DNA of 64,000 nucleotides from Lingula anatina (lineage: Eukaryota; Brachiopoda; Lingulata; Lingulida; Lingulidae), in the NCBI RefSeq assembly GCF_001039355.2, contig NW_019775480.1, positions 878,075 through 942,074 on the forward strand, in the 5' to 3' direction. The notes beneath the pieces are model-generated. The model was not told the origin of the DNA. It did no database searches and worked only from the letters and a program-made list of their open reading frames with translations. Shown here one piece after another: positions 1-14,243 of the stretch; position 1 is the first letter of the stretch; each line of letters opens with the position of its first letter. Made by a program: the position numbers and the translations under genes.

Positions 1-399
1 TATAGTGCATGTCATGATGGCAAATGGAATTGTTATATTATTATTTCTTTGTAAATGTGCAATTATTTGGTCAGTGTGCACATAATGATTTAAGCTTCGG
101 ATTTTTTTTTTTTTTTTTTTTTTTTTTGTGCCGTTCTTCAATTTTCAGCATTGCAATAATGAGCCATGTTGTACATGTATGCGCCACTTCTCACAAGAAT
201 ATTTCGTACTTCACGCTGTAAAGTTTATTTGCTCAACTTAACTGTTTACTTTATATCTTATTTTATTTGCAAACATTAGCTGTTAAACCCCAAAAAATGA
301 CTTGCAGTATTTGATTGGGGAAGGATTTTGTGAATATAGTATCTGCAATTGAACATGTACATACTGTGGTAAAATGGTCTTACTTTTGAAGCTACATGT

Positions 400-431
<32 letters not shown>

Positions 432-3400
432 ACGGATGCAGTGTATTTACGCTGGCAATAAAAAATGAATAAAATCTTTCTTTATAAACTGATTTATGCT
501 TATTTCTGGCGAAACATACAAGGAGGACCGTGTTTTACATGTCACCGCAGTGGGTTTTGACACTGGAGATTTTATCTTTTAAAAACTTTTTAGAGTTAAG
601 TATTTAAGACAAGGTTTGAAGTTCACGCTCTGAGCATAGCCTTTATGTAGCAAGCAACGGTTTCATTTCTATGGAAATTGCAGGGATTTCATTCCTTTAA
701 CTAACAAACAAAAAGAACTTTTATCATATTCCGTTTTTTTAATCGGGACTCGAGCATAAATTTCAAAATACAGTTATAGCGGGTTTGATATTTTACGGAA
801 TCCAATGTCAGCCTTAAATAATGGAATTATATAAAACTGTGAGGCACTTTCGTATTTTTTCTACGTTTGTGAATTTTAATCATTGTCTAATGTCAAAGGA
901 TCAAGTGATTTAATAAATAATAGCGGCACAGTTATAGTGCAGTAACAATCTACAGTGGAATTTTTGATATAAAAAACATTGATCGAAAACCTAGTTACAA
1001 GTTATGAAATTCAAGTGGTGCAAGGAGAACCTGCTATTTATTAAAATAAGTGCTCATATTCGGGGCGATTAAATACGAATATGTATGAGATGTATATGTT
1101 AGTTACTTGATACGCTTTTTTGGTCTAACGTTTGAACAGTTAATGAAAAAGTGACAAAGGGTCAGATTATAACATATTGTGATAATTTCCCTTTCCTTGA
1201 CTTAAATTTGTTGGTAAATCTGTGTTTAGATTTACACGAAAACGTGAACTCGGCTCGTTTCGTATAGTACGTCTCGAATTTACTCTATCCACATTTTAGC
1301 AACCTGCAATAATTTAGATCATTATTTCATTTCTTAGGGGCACATTTTAGCTAAAAATACAATCATCTTTCCGTTTTGCTGCATCTGAACACGAAGTGAT
1401 CCAGAGGAGGGTCTGATCCGGCGCAACAGGAGTGTGTAAACGGGCTTTAATGCGCAAGTACGTTGATTATCAACAAACGCATTGTTCCACCCGTGTGCTT
1501 GCATTCACCACAGTTAATGTAAATATGTAAATAGCGGGGCATTTCACGTCCCATCATTAAAAAATCAAAACACTTTGCACGCCTGATCGATCCGAAAGGC
1601 TGCCCTTTTATCAGTGTAACAATGACTACCCCTCCTGAAACGGTGCTCTGGTTTTGCAACAATATCTAACAAAAACCTGCTAATTTATATTTTGCACCGC
1701 GTGGAGTATTTCTGCCATTGTTCAAGTTAATGAACACTTTTTCATACCGTCACGCAGAAGTACGGATCAATACTTCTTCAACATACCAGATTTTTCCGTG
1801 GCAGCAGCTTTTTACAAATCATGTTTGCCGACAATTATCTAGAACAAATATTGCACCCATTTCCAGTTTTCTGAGGCCATGTCCGGAAATATGGTTATTC
1901 GAACAGCAGTAAAACCCTACGTAGTTCACAGCAAGTTACTTTTTGTCCAACATTGGATGGAAATATTTGGCGAAGAGACACTTAAAGAGAATTAAGTTTT
2001 CGGTGACAAAGTTCAAGCTCTCTCAGCTTTAATCCTTAATACATATATAATGGTGATCATAATTAAGTATGATAAACGTAAGGTAACCGGAATATTTTGA
2101 CACGGCGATTGAGCCAATGTTGAAGAAGTCCTCATCCAATTTTTTACATTATTCAGTGGGCAACTTGGTATTGTAATTTCTTTTGTCCTGGCAATTTGAA
2201 ATAAATGTAAATACAAAGGAACGAATAAATGAAATAAAACTGAATTAACTAACGGAATGAAAATATGAATAATGAAATAAAAGTAAAAGCTATGTATAGA
2301 ATTGCACCTGGTCTCTCAAGGTTGGAAAACCTTGACCTCTGCCCTTTGTTTAAAAAGTCATAACAAGCTTCAACATTCGGTTACAGTGTTCAAATCAGTG
2401 GAAGAGCCCGTCAATACCCCGGTGTGTACTTAGAGCACCCAGGGGTCAACGGGGTCAGAGCGCATGCGCTATGTTGACTACCTAGGCCACCAGGTGTCTT
2501 CAGCCTTAATGGGGCCTTTTTTCTCAATATTCCTTCTGTGACGATGTCATGGCGAACGGAGCTTTCTTGCCTTCTTCTATTTCTTCGGCATTCTAATAAA
2601 ATACACATATAAGAACTACTGGTAAATTTATTACTTTGATGTCAGAGAAAATATTCACACACCCCCCCCCCCCCCCTTTAACCCGCTTTTTGATGATGTG
2701 AGGTTAGCTGAAACTGGTAGTTACCTGTTGCAGACAGAAAAAGATTGAAGGAATAATCTTTAGGCTCGAAAGTTGTTTAAAAATTAATTGGATTGTATAG
2801 GGCTCAGTAAGCTTGGTATTGTCGTCATGGTGAAGCACACACTGGTTCTGTTTGACAATTTGAGGATTAGAATATTTAAGTGCGCATTTTATCAAAATAA
2901 CAATAATAATGATAATGATGATTCATTAGATAATTTTTGATAATGTATTTAAGACCCAGCTAGCTGAAATATTTGAATCTGCCTTTATTCCCTTTAAAGC
3001 CTTAATCTGGGTATTGTGCAGAAGAGGATAAATGTTCAAATCTCACCCCTGCTGCGTCTGAACTCTATTGCTATCCATGATTTTATGAAGTTCAAATGTT
3101 TAATTGGAACAAAATTAAACAACAATGCTTCTAATGAATATACTTTTGACATGAACAACCGAAACATTTACTTAGGTTTTCAACAAATAAATCATTTATT
3201 GCAGTTTAAAATGATACAGACCTCTGCAGGACCCGACATTGAAACACGGCGCACTGTGTAATAATAAGGTTACGCAACCTAACTTAGAGAGCGTTTTAGA
3301 CTTTAAATGCAAGTAAAATCGTTACACTTCTTTAAGCTTTTGTGGCAATGTTGTCGCAAGTTTGTAAAGCGGGGTACTTTGGCACGCTCTTTGTGGACCG

Positions 3401-5929
3401 CTTCAAAACGATACAAGTCGCATTGTATGCATTTCCTTGTTGATAAAATCAATATTTCTGAGCGCGTTACAATCGTGCTCGCTTACCGAGGAATAACAAT
3501 CGGGATAAGGGACGCAATGTTTTAAAACACACCTCGTACCACAAAGAGAACGGTGTATTGAATGCGGTGGCTCAGTTGTTCTGTTTGTGTAGGCTTTTCT
3601 ATAAAAGATTTAAGTTGCTTTTATAATTCAGCAAGAAATGTATGTGTTCCTCTAGAATGCTGCCTGGTGGATCACGGGGAGGGGGTGCCGTTGAGAAAAT
3701 AGTTAAAACCTCAGATTGACACTAAAGGCTCATTCCCAATGAAAGTGTCGTTCACTTAGATCAATCCAACTCTGTTGAATGAAATATGATTAACAGATAA
3801 AGCACGCCTTTTCCTTTTTCTAACGCTAATCCGGAGTAAAGACATTGAGATGGAATAAGTTTTACATTTTCCATTCAGGTTAACGTTTTTTTTTTAATCA
3901 AAGGTTTACTTCCAAGATTCACTATGGAGGAGAACCGACGTTGATACTTCCAAACATTTTCAAATTACAGGAATGGATGAATGAATGAATAAATACATAG
4001 AAATCTTGAAATAAAAAATTAACAGTTGAACTGAACTTTCCAAATTCTCAAACCACCCAGCAGGGCTCCAATAGCGTCCCGATCGGTTTCACCGCAAACT
4101 TCACCGTTGCTATGCGTATCAAATCCCTCTTTCCTCATCAATCATGATTAAATCAGCGTCTCATGGCCAGGTACGACAAGGGTACACGCTTTCACCTTTG
4201 TAATACATTTGGAAAGATTAACGGGAGTCTATTTAATGTGACAAATAGTCAACGCGGGCTAACACTGTAAATACTTGACGAGAAAACAATTCAGAAAACC
4301 ACAATTGTCTCCAGTGGTAGGCAATGATTGATAATCCTTAGGATTGAATTTACATTTGAATCCTAAACCCACAGTCACAGTTACAGATGCTTGCTTACAT
4401 GATTGAACAATTATTAAGATATTTCTGAAACTAATATGAAATTAATTCTTACTCCGGCGAATGCAAATCGCAAATTTTGCCTCTTTAAAAATCTTTTCAG
4501 TTTTATTTTAAAATCAGCCTCATTTTTTATTATTATTATTAACTAAAATCAAAACAAAATCTTATTACCAACTCAAATGTCCTAATGTTTCTCTCAGTGC
4601 GTCGTCCTTCACCCGCCCCCCAAGAAAAATACGACCAGCAGTTTGGTTACTCAGAAGGCTCGTGCTCTATAATAATGTCTCTAACGCAAACAAACAGTAC
4701 TCTGTAACAGTAACGTGGCCACACTGTCCCATCGACAACAACTGTGAGTGAACCAGGCATTATAACATTATAACCTAGGGATAAGATCAATACATTCGCG
4801 GAAACGGAGAAAGAAACAAAAGGCTAGTGGCTAATTATGATGGGAACAATCGGACAAATGTAAGTACACAGGTTGAAGGGCTGATATATATATATACTTA
4901 GTCCAGACTGCTGTAGTATTTCATATATTTATACCTTAACTGTCAGCTTGTATTATGAGGGTAGTTCAGAAATATACTTGTTTGGGGGCGGTTTCCGTAT
5001 CGTATTAAGCCACCTAAGCGTATTTATAACAAAATTTAAGTGACTATCGGTGACTGTATGCGTAGTTAACGCATGGCATGTACAATACATGTTTAGGGGC
5101 GGTAAGATTTCAGATTTATGAGCTCACAAGTATGCCTAGAACCACCAGCATGTGTTTTAGATGTATCAAGTTTCCACACTGGGGGGAATAAAAGACTACT
5201 ATTACGTTAATTTATCCCGCATCGTGTGTATAACGGTTGCCAAGCAGCTTTTTTGCCGGCCGTAGGTTTCAAACGTTGACACTGACTTTAAAGACTCCAG
5301 ATGTGGTGTGTGTTTCGCGTGTTTCTGGACTATAATGAGTAGACCTATCGGCTGACCTAAACCATCCCAATGCTAGTCAATACCAACGACGTGCCGGTAT
5401 AACTACAATCTTCTGGACACAAAATTCACCAGGCATCTGCCCAAAAGAACCAGAAAATGCGTGAGAGACTACGGGGGGCTATACACCAGGGAAAAAATAG
5501 GATGTGGTATATGTTAATGGCTTAGGTGTAGTGAAAAGCTGTTTATAGGTTTGGAGAAAGAAGAAGCCAAAGTTCACCGACTTCTTCCAGAGAAAGAAAC
5601 AGATTATTCTTTAAACGGCGTTAAACAGGCAGAGAGAATGAGTTTTCCTGTAAGGAGAGAGAAAGGGAGATATACTCGGTCTTGCACGGAATGGAGGGCA
5701 GATCCCACGCCGTATGTCATTGTTTTTTAGCTAATTATTATCAAAGTGAGAAATGTACATTTATTTACATGTGATAATGCTTACATTCGATTAACTCTAC
5801 GGTTATCATATGCACGCATGCATAAGCGATCGAATGCACGCAGACGCGCACACAGTTGCTGCTTCATTTTACATTTAATCACGCACACACACTCACACAC
5901 ACGCTCTCTCTCTCTCTCTCTCTCTTGAA

Positions 5930-5961
<32 letters not shown>

Positions 5962-7138
5962 AACACACACGCACACTCGATGGACAATGTGCTGTTCTTT
6001 ATTTAGTTATTCTAAATCATTTTATTGTATTCCGTGTATTCGGTATTACGCTATATCTGGTCGTCGTCACCCTGACGTCAGAGATCACTGGGCTCACCTC
6101 TCACTCCTCCTGTTTCCATATACATGTATAATTAGATTGGACAGTCTCCAGTCAGTTGTGAATCTCCGGGTTGTCGTGATTGGTCTGGCTTCGATTTCCC
6201 CGACAATCATATTGAACGGTTCGCAGTTTGTAGTATTACCCTAATCAATATTTCATCGATATTTTGTTATTGAGACTCTGACATTTGACACTAAATGATC
6301 AAGGGTTGCCTAGTTTCATGGGCCTAGTGTAGTCTGAAAATTTGTCTTTAGTTACTTTTAGAGAAACATTTTAGTTTACCCATGATAATTTAATTAATTA
6401 GATCTGCTACATCTATTTTATGACACCAAAGAAGTGGCGTATGCTTAAGACCAATACTATAACTGCATTTTAACTACTTTTGATTTACCTTAGCTGGAAC
6501 CGAAGTAGGCCATTTTTATCGAGAAATTTGGTCTAATTTCAGGGCTAAAATCACTTGGTGAAACCAGTCGCTGTATGTATAGGTATATTGTGAATCATTA
6601 ATTACCTGATATCACTTTACGTTCTCTTGACGTGATTTGAGAAAAAATGACCTATTAATGGGGAAGGTATATACTTCCCGGTTGCCTTTTACACAGTGCT
6701 GGATCCGGGTCGGGGGGGGGGGGGGGGGAATGGGGGGTTCAGAAGGATCAGAATAATTTGGCCCCTTCTCTAATCATATACGAAAAATTAGACGAGGACA
6801 TTTTCATGAGAATGCTTAAGAAACAAGATCGGAAAATTTGTCTGAATTCGTCACTTTTTGCGTATTATATTGAGGGAGAGGAGGAGGATAAGAGGATATC
6901 TCCAAATGTAAAAAATCCCCTCTCGCTGATCCGCCATAGTAATGTATATAAATATGCTGGAGATATTGGAGAAAATGGACCGAGGGCTGTGGTGAAATAC
7001 AATAAAACCGTTAAGAATTACACAATAGATCTGTTGACTTGTGAAGTAATGAGATTTATTTATTTATTCATCTATTTATAATAAAATACTAAGAGGGTTA
7101 CCACTTTCGGACCTGGCACTAAATAGTTAGTTAAGCTG

Positions 7139-7185
<47 letters not shown>

Positions 7186-7253
7186 CCATAGCAACATTAT
7201 ATATCGTCCTAAAGTGATGCCATTATCACGTTTCCCTTCTCTCTCCATGGCAG
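1..7253. other. Gene-free stretch upstream of the ankyrin gene
   Basis: I find no open frame with protein-like composition or convincing splice context here. The longer open frames are simple-sequence translations (poly-T near 101-127, CA/CT tract near 5,884-5,970). Other contents are a TTA microsatellite near 399-421, a C-run near 2,660-2,678, a G-run near 6,711-6,729 and a TTA tract at about 7,139-7,183. The first ankyrin exon seen (7,254) begins inside a codon, so missing 5' exons and the promoter of that gene must lie in this stretch or beyond the window. I could not identify them by eye. Confidence 0.6.
5884..5970. repeat. CA / CT compound microsatellite
   Basis: CA-rich repeats, then a CT run, then more CA with interspersed AA. 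The overlapping frames on both strands are translations of this tract and not genes. Confidence 0.9.
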
Positions 7254-9332
7254 GAAAGTCAACGCTAAACAAATCCGTGACAAACTGGAGATTGAGAAGG
7301 AGAAGGAAGAAATGAGGCAGCAGCTGAGGGACCTGTGCCGTAGTGGTGACGCTGTCAGCCTGCACGAGATCCTCATGAAGTCTTACAATGAAGTGGATGC
7401 CATGGATAAGGTGAGGGGAGAGAAAGAGGGAGGGAGAGAGGAAAAGAGGAGACAGGGAGGAAGGGAGGGATGGAAGGGATAGAGGAGTAAGGGAGGGAGG
7501 GGATGGAGGGAGAGAGTAAATGTATGGTTTAAAAAAGTGTTATATGGTCTGATTATGTGATATTGGATTTGTTAATAGGACAAGGCTTTCTTTTCTTTTG
7601 TTTTTTTGTTTTTTTTTTTTGTTTGTTTTTTTTTTTTTTGTTTTGTTTTTTTTTTTCAGTTGTCTGTGGCACAGCACAGAAACAGTCATATAGACCGCTC
7701 ATGTCCACACTGGTAGAACATCCCACGTCACTGAGTTCACCAGTCTTTTTAAATGTCTGTTTGTTCATTGATTTCACCTTGACATCGGACATACAATCAG
7801 ACTGAGAACAACATACGGTACACAAAAAGCTACAATCTTGTACTCAGAAAGACGACGGGATCTTCGATCTAAGTTCAGCGTTGCACCTGTAGCTTCCGCG
7901 CCCATTTTTCAAGATGATTACATTAAGTAGTGACGACGCCGTCCGAAGCAGAAAATCGAAACACGGTACAATGGTTTAAGATGACTCTATTTCTAAGAAT
8001 ATCCGGTTTCACAGTTTAACCGTGGGATAGTGAAATTTTAATTCGCTCTCTCATTCTCTCCTTTCTGCCAGTTAAACATAATTTTCAAAATTTCGAGTGA
8101 CAAATGACCCACATTAACTTCAAAAAGTCAAAATTTGAACTTTCAAAATTAAAAAGCATTGATTGCAATCAATCAGGTGGCCCCTCAACATGTGGTTCAA
8201 ACAATAACGTCATGGCCATCCTGAGGAAAAGTTGCGCCTACCCAACCGAGTATTGGCCTACCCAACCCTCTACTCTTTAGGTTGTCTAACCAGTGTGTAC
8301 AAAATACACATTTAACGATCTCAGCTTTGTAAAGGAAAGCTAATTTGGCCATTGTGGTACATTGTTTTTCAAGTTAAAGTTAATAATCGAAAGCAATTAG
8401 CGCTAATAGCGTCATACAGGACTTCAAGTGCAATCAGAGGGAAAGTTTCCTATATATCAGTCCTACGTAACCTTTGTCAAAACCGCTTGACGGTGAGGAG
8501 TGAAGTACTTGAGTAGGTGTAGCTCTGATTTAAACTGTTGTTTGAAGAACTATTGGTATTTTTGATAATTTGAGAGCAAAATACAGAGTCCAGTTTCACC
8601 AACGCTGGATACTATCCACCAGAAACATGGGCGGATCCAGAGCTATTTACTGACAGTCTTCCAAATTATTTATCTATGTTAATTCATCCTCCAATTTTGA
8701 CCGTCTTCCAACAGAAAAAATTAGATACCCGTCAATGTAAACTTGAAAATCTGACCGTCTTCCTGAAGACCCAGAAGGCGGCCTAAATCCGCCCCTGAGA
8801 AAATAAAATGATTGTCCTGTGAATAAAGTAATGTACGTCTCACAAACACCGGATACTGTTTGTCTCTGATATTGCTATCCAGTGGTTTAAAATTGCTGCT
8901 GTCCTTGCGATAACTGTTCAGAGCGTAGCCACTTTATTTACTTACTGGACAGTGTCGCTGGTCACAGAAGAAAAATATTATAAATTAAACAGAGCTCCGT
9001 AACTCGAAAACATCGCGCATTGCGACCGAGCGCAAGAGTCTCGATTCCAATATGGGGCGAGCATGGGCGAGTTATGGAATCGAGACGCTTGCGCTCGGTT
9101 GCAATGCGCGATGCTTTCGAGTTTCGGTTCTTAGATCTGTGATAATTTGGTGTTAGAGGGACGCTGCCACTGGACCCACCTAAGGAAATTAATGGAAGTG
9201 AAATTATTATTTTTCCAGAGTGGACTGACACCGCTGGTGTGTGCAATCATCGCCCGTCACCCTACCGTGGTTACTGAGCTATTGCTGGGGTATGCCAACC
9301 CGAATATCAGTACACCGGTATGTAAAACTGAC

Positions 9333-9363
<31 letters not shown>

Positions 9364-9638
9364 AACTGAATATCCTCATTTCATATTTGGTGTGTATTGG
9401 CGTCATGTTCTCCGAAATCTACGTTGTCAATATCATTAGTATGGCATTATAGCCACTGTTAAGTGTGTCGTGTAAGTATTCGTAACATATTTGATATGAT
9501 TTTATGAAAGAAGTACTACAGATCTTTTTTTGGTCCTTCTTTTTTTGAAGTAGACTAAATTTTGAAATAAACGGTCAGATCAACTTTTGATTTGAAGCTA
9601 TTTAGTGAAACCGTGCCCAGGTGTAAATTTTAAAACTC

Positions 9639-9682
<44 letters not shown>

Positions 9683-10823
9683 ACCGACTGCTTCACGACT
9701 TCCAGAGGACTGGTATGTCATCACTTCACTACGCCGCGCGCTGGGGTGATGCACAGGTGCTGCACGAGCTGATCAGAGCTAGAGGATGGATAGACGCCGG
9801 GGACAGGGTACTGAAATTTTACTATTTGTATTACACCTTAAATCAAATTTATTAATTATATCGCTTCATAACAATTATTATTAAGTGTCATCCATTATTA
9901 TGTCACATTACTGTCAATTATTATGTCACATATTAAAATTGGTCCATTTTTGGTTTATTACGTAAATAAACATTCAATGTATCGACATCTTTGGCGAAAT
10001 CGACCCGAATTTTTTAATTAATGCAATACTCCTTAACTCTGATTATTTTCAGGACGAGTGGACGCCACTTCACCACTGCAGTGTCAATGACCACTTCGCC
10101 GCCGCCGACCTGCTGACCTTTATGTTGGCCGACGTCCACATCCGGGATACGGTAAGACATGACTGGGGTGTGGCTAAAGGGACTAATGGGCGGGACACTT
10201 TCGTGCTCCGCCCCTGTTTATGTAAATCAATTCATTAACCAATCAGTAAGTCAGTTTAAACAGTTAAAAAAAATCAAACAGCCAGTCAATCAATATGGAA
10301 GTAAACCAATCAGTCGAAAAATTAGTCAATTTATTAACCAAGCAATCGAATAATTCATTTATTGATTAATCAACCAAGTAATCGATATTTTCATCTGTCT
10401 GTCTACTAGCCAGCCGTCAGTACTTACTGGTAAATAAATTAAAAAGTCATCATTCCTTTTGTTTCATAGCATAATCGTACTGCACTCGAGTTGGCTCAGT
10501 CAGCTAAGATGAAGCGGTTAATAGAAAGGATGGCGAATGTACCCAAGGACTTCCTGAAAAAGTAAGTTTATAAGATTTGACACTTTGTGAGGCTGTCATC
10601 ATGCATGATTATTGGTATGACTCTCTATGGCGGATCTTCGATTTTGTTAACTGCGGTGGGAAATAAAGACAGAAAAATATAAAACGAAATACGCTGTCAA
10701 ACCCACTGTTACGCAGTATAATGGACGCATGGGTTTTATGTTGCTTTTTATCTGGAAAGTTGATGTTTCGGTCTACTCGTTATACGTTTATTTAGAGGGA
10801 TGCGCGAGTCCGTCATTTCGACC

Positions 10824-10862
<39 letters not shown>

Positions 10863-12521
10863 GCAAACTAATTACACGTTTTTTTTTTTTTTGTTTTTTT
10901 TTTTTTTTTTTTTTGCTCAAGTGATAAGAAAATACCCTTGAATTTTTCAACTTTCAATACGTTTCAGGTCTTGCCAAACGCACACCATGAAATTATCAGA
11001 TAAAGCAGGTTCCGTCGACTTTCGGTGTGGGGTAGTGCTGGAGATGTCTGCCGAGGTCGTGAAGTCAGAAATACCCGTAAGTTGCCGAAGGACAACGCCC
11101 GAATGTTTCCGAATGATCTATCCGGAAAATGACGAATCTTTCCTTAATGATGTCATTGAGTTTTACCCTCGGAGAGTGACTTTCAAGCGCCCCGTGACGG
11201 TTTTAGTGGACTATGATATAATTATCCAATCAAAGGAAGACATTGTGGTCACGTGTGCAAGCAAGGTTGTTCCAGAATTTAGTCTGACATCACAGGTAAA
11301 TTCCAGTTCAAAAAGTTTTGATTTGTTTTTATTCAGCGAATGAAAAAATTGCGCACTAAATAGCAGAAAAATTGGAGCTTTTGGTGAAATTACTGTATTC
11401 GTATGTTAAAATGCTATAAATGCTGAAAACATCCCATGCTTTCTTTAAAATCTATTTCGTGTTTTCCTTACAAATGCTGCACATGTTCATCTTAATTCCT
11501 TGTGCTGTTGCAGGGCAAATCCACCACGGTGAGTTTCGAAACCAAAAAACTTGGGCGAGTGAAAATATTAAAAATGAAATTATCGGATTACTATGAGTCA
11601 GCCAGTCAGTCGACTTCAGTGGTCGACTTTGAAAGTTTAAGAAGTGAACAACAGAGCCGTGCCACCATATTGTCCACGTGGGATGAAACCGAGGCTGATG
11701 AAGTGGAAACGAGACCAAAGTCGACAGCAGCCGACACTGAGAGCGACGCCATAGGTCAAAAGCAAGAGAAAAAGGAGTCTGATAAACTCAGAAATTCACA
11801 CGAAAAGTACACGGAGCAAGTTTTAGTCTGTGATGAAAGTAACAATGAATCCAAACGCGTCGAAAAAACAAACGCTGAAAGTTTTTATGACCATAAAGGC
11901 GCGCAGGAAATTAGGTCAATTGACACGAGGAATAACGACAAAGACTTAAGTGAATCTCAAAATCCGGAGACATTGGAAAGGTCTCCCCAAATCGCTGAAC
12001 CGGAAGATAATGGAAGACAAAGTCCTTTGAGCCAGAGCTCATTCTTGGTTGTGGATGAAAAACTTGAGGACGAAAAACTTGACACAACGTCACAAAAAAG
12101 CCGGCAAAGTTCTCTTAAAAGCGTCCGCGAAGAAATCTCCGTCGGACGTGCACCCGAAGAGAGAGAACATAGTCAAAAAGTTGACAGTGAAAAAATTGAG
12201 GACAAAAGTTTTAGCACATCTCCACAACAAAGCCGGCAAAGTTCTTTCCAAAGCGTCCGCGAAGAAATCTCAGTCGACCGTACACCCGAAGAGAGAGAAC
12301 TTTGTCAAAAAGTTGACAGTGAAAACGACAGCGAAATCCCAGAAGAAATCGATGACAACAAGAGCACTTCCTCTCCCAGTGTGTTACCGAGCGAACTATT
12401 CAGCGACAGTGAACAGAGTGTCACCAACACGGCAGAGATACAGGAAAATATAAACGATATCCACAAAGAACTCGCGGAAATTGAGGAACAGTTGGAAGGG
12501 GACGCATATATCTATACGTGA
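7254..12521 (+). CDS. Ankyrin-repeat protein with ZU5-like domain and disordered tail (3' part of gene)
   Basis: Seven exons with good GT-AG borders and compatible phases: 7254-7410, 9219-9317, 9706-9807, 10053-10151, 10470-10561, 10968-11295, 11514-12521 (stop). The first begins inside a codon, so 5' exons are missing. It encodes a charged helix (KLEIEKEKEEMRQQ) leading into ankyrin repeats. Exons 2 to 4 are 33, 34 and 33 codons, phase 0, each one repeat with TPL, SSLHYAARWG and WTPLHHC signatures. The sixth exon gives a beta-rich segment (FYPRRVTFKRPVTVLVDYD) resembling a ZU5 domain of ankyrin/UNC5-type proteins. The last exon is a ~335-residue Ser/Glu/Lys-rich, probably disordered tail with an internal tandem repeat. 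The likely role is cytoplasmic scaffold or adaptor, inferred from domains only. Ankyrin assignment is strong; ZU5 is tentative. Confidence 0.82.
9001..9125. mobile_element. Palindromic MITE-like hairpin in ankyrin intron
   Basis: Two ~49-bp arms are near-perfect inverted copies (9001-9049 and 9076-9125). Both carry ATCGCGCATTGC and GAGCGCAAG blocks around a ~26-bp GC-rich loop. It lies in the first visible intron, ~95 bp before the next exon. No clear target duplication was identified, so foldback MITE is the best guess. Confidence 0.6.
12081..12335 (+). repeat. Two tandem 132-nt coding repeats in the ankyrin-protein tail
   Basis: Two consecutive 44-codon units, anchored at AGCCGGCAAAG at 12,099 and 12,231, encode SRQSSxxSVREEISV followed by RxPEERExxQKVDSE. 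The frame is preserved and most differences are single bases, so this is an in-frame duplication within a disordered, Ser/Glu-rich tail. The repeated S-R-Q-S-S and S-V-R-E-E motifs could be kinase or docking sites, but that is inference. Confidence 0.85.
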
Positions 12522-14243
12522 ACATTCAAATGAATCCGAAGGTTTGTTGGTCCGAAGGTTCATTGGACCGAAAAATCGTATTCGCCCGCATCTGATGAAC
12601 TGTACTTCGTTGCCAGTACGATTTTGTCCTACACTTTATTCATGCATTAATTTGGACTATGGAACTTTTGGACCCATTAACTTTCGGACTGTTACTACGG
12701 CCCCCCTTTCAACGTATATGATCAGACAGGGAGTGGCATTTGAGGAAGCGGGAAAAATACTATTTTTTTAATAGAGAATTTTATGTTTATAGAGAATTTT
12801 ATGTTTTAAAACGTTACAGGTCATTCCATAGGGGGCTACATTAATTTAAAATCTAACAGCTGCATGATGACGAGTAGAAAGAAACAGGGAAGTAATACCT
12901 GAATACAATGTTTTAAATATAAGGATTTGCATGAAGCACCACAGTATGAAGTACGCGGCCATCAAATCAGCTTAAAACTGCATACTACACGGTAGCAGGA
13001 ACTACATGTATATGAATTATAAGATTATTTATATGATATATTATATGAATAATAATTGAACCAAGTTTTATAAACAAAACGTTGAACTTCACATGAACTT
13101 TGGTGCTGAATATACGCATGCTTTAATAAATGTTGAAAACATTAATAAGAATAATAATAATGATAATGATGATGATGATGTTTATTGATACGAGTATATT
13201 TGTTGTAAAGACTATAAGGTAGCTAACGTGGTATTTTTGTTATACAATAAAAGAAAATAATGTATAAATTACAAGCTATATCTGAGTTTCTCAAGAATAT
13301 GACTACATCCTCGTGAGCCACGTATTACTCGTACTTGTTGACTCAATACAATGATGAAATAAATATAATAATATATATATCATTTATTAAAAAGGCATCT
13401 ATTGCGTTGTAAATTGAATCACAATCACTGATTAAATATCAGCATCCTAGATCTACAACATCCCTCATAAGATGAACGTTAAAAGTTTAGTTTGGGTCAC
13501 TGGAATGGGGCAAAATATTATTTATAAGTCTGCTTACAGCATTCTTGAGCACTGACTTCCGTTATTATTGTCCATATTCCCCGCAGGCTCAGTGCCTATA
13601 CTTACGGATAAAAATGCACAAAGAGAAGCAACTGAAGTCAAGATGTTTATTTCTTTCTTAATCTTCACCCCCCCCCCTTACTGTGCACGTCCATTTCCCT
13701 ACGATTTTACCCGTTGTTATTTCAAATTAATTAAATGCCAGTCAACAATCTCAATTTCTGATGTTGTTTTTTTTTCTGATTACGTGCAAATTGAACTAAT
13801 AAATATTAATATAAAGGGTGAAAAATTAAAAATAATACGAGGAGGAATCAATGAATTTATTATCAACATGCATGGTGCTAAACATTAGTACAAAAGCTAA
13901 AAAGATTCCAATGGAATGATACAAATAAATCAAGTTATTGATACCCATGTATATTATCAAGATTGTATGGGTTCTTTTAACATCGAGGTAAATCTTTTGG
14001 TCTGATAAGCGTCCAAATACATTAGTTTTCATGAAAGTGCAACAGTTTAATCAAAATCTTACCATCTAGTCCGACCGAAAACTGTAACAAACTATTCGAA
14101 TGTTATTTTCTACCTACTTGTTTTTTTTTCTTTTTGTTTTGTTTTGTTTGTTTTCTTTTTTAATAAAAAATCAAAGTGCTAGGGCTGCAGTAAATATAAT
14201 GTAATAACGTAATATGAAAGAAATAGCACAATATTTGTTCTAC
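12522..14243. other. Intergenic region between convergent ankyrin and sulfotransferase genes
   Basis: It holds the 3' flank of the ankyrin gene (AATAAA-like words near 13,128 and 13,245) and, on the other strand, the 3' flank of sulfotransferase copy A. A short ATG/ATA-rich tract lies near 13,147-13,175 and an AT stretch near 13,370. No coding sequence was recognised. Confidence 0.6.

Noticed and set aside
5746-6131. Overlapping open frames on both strands in the CA/CT tract
   Set aside because: They are translations of microsatellite sequence with His/Thr and Leu/Ser periodicity and no gene signal.
6758-7081. 107-codon frame before the first ankyrin exon
   Set aside because: It has no ATG at its start, no acceptor/donor that joins it in phase to 7,254, and an unrecognised sequence.
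7553-7825. Lys/Phe-rich open frames at a T-rich tract
   Set aside because: Composition comes from poly-T; it lies in an ankyrin-gene intron.
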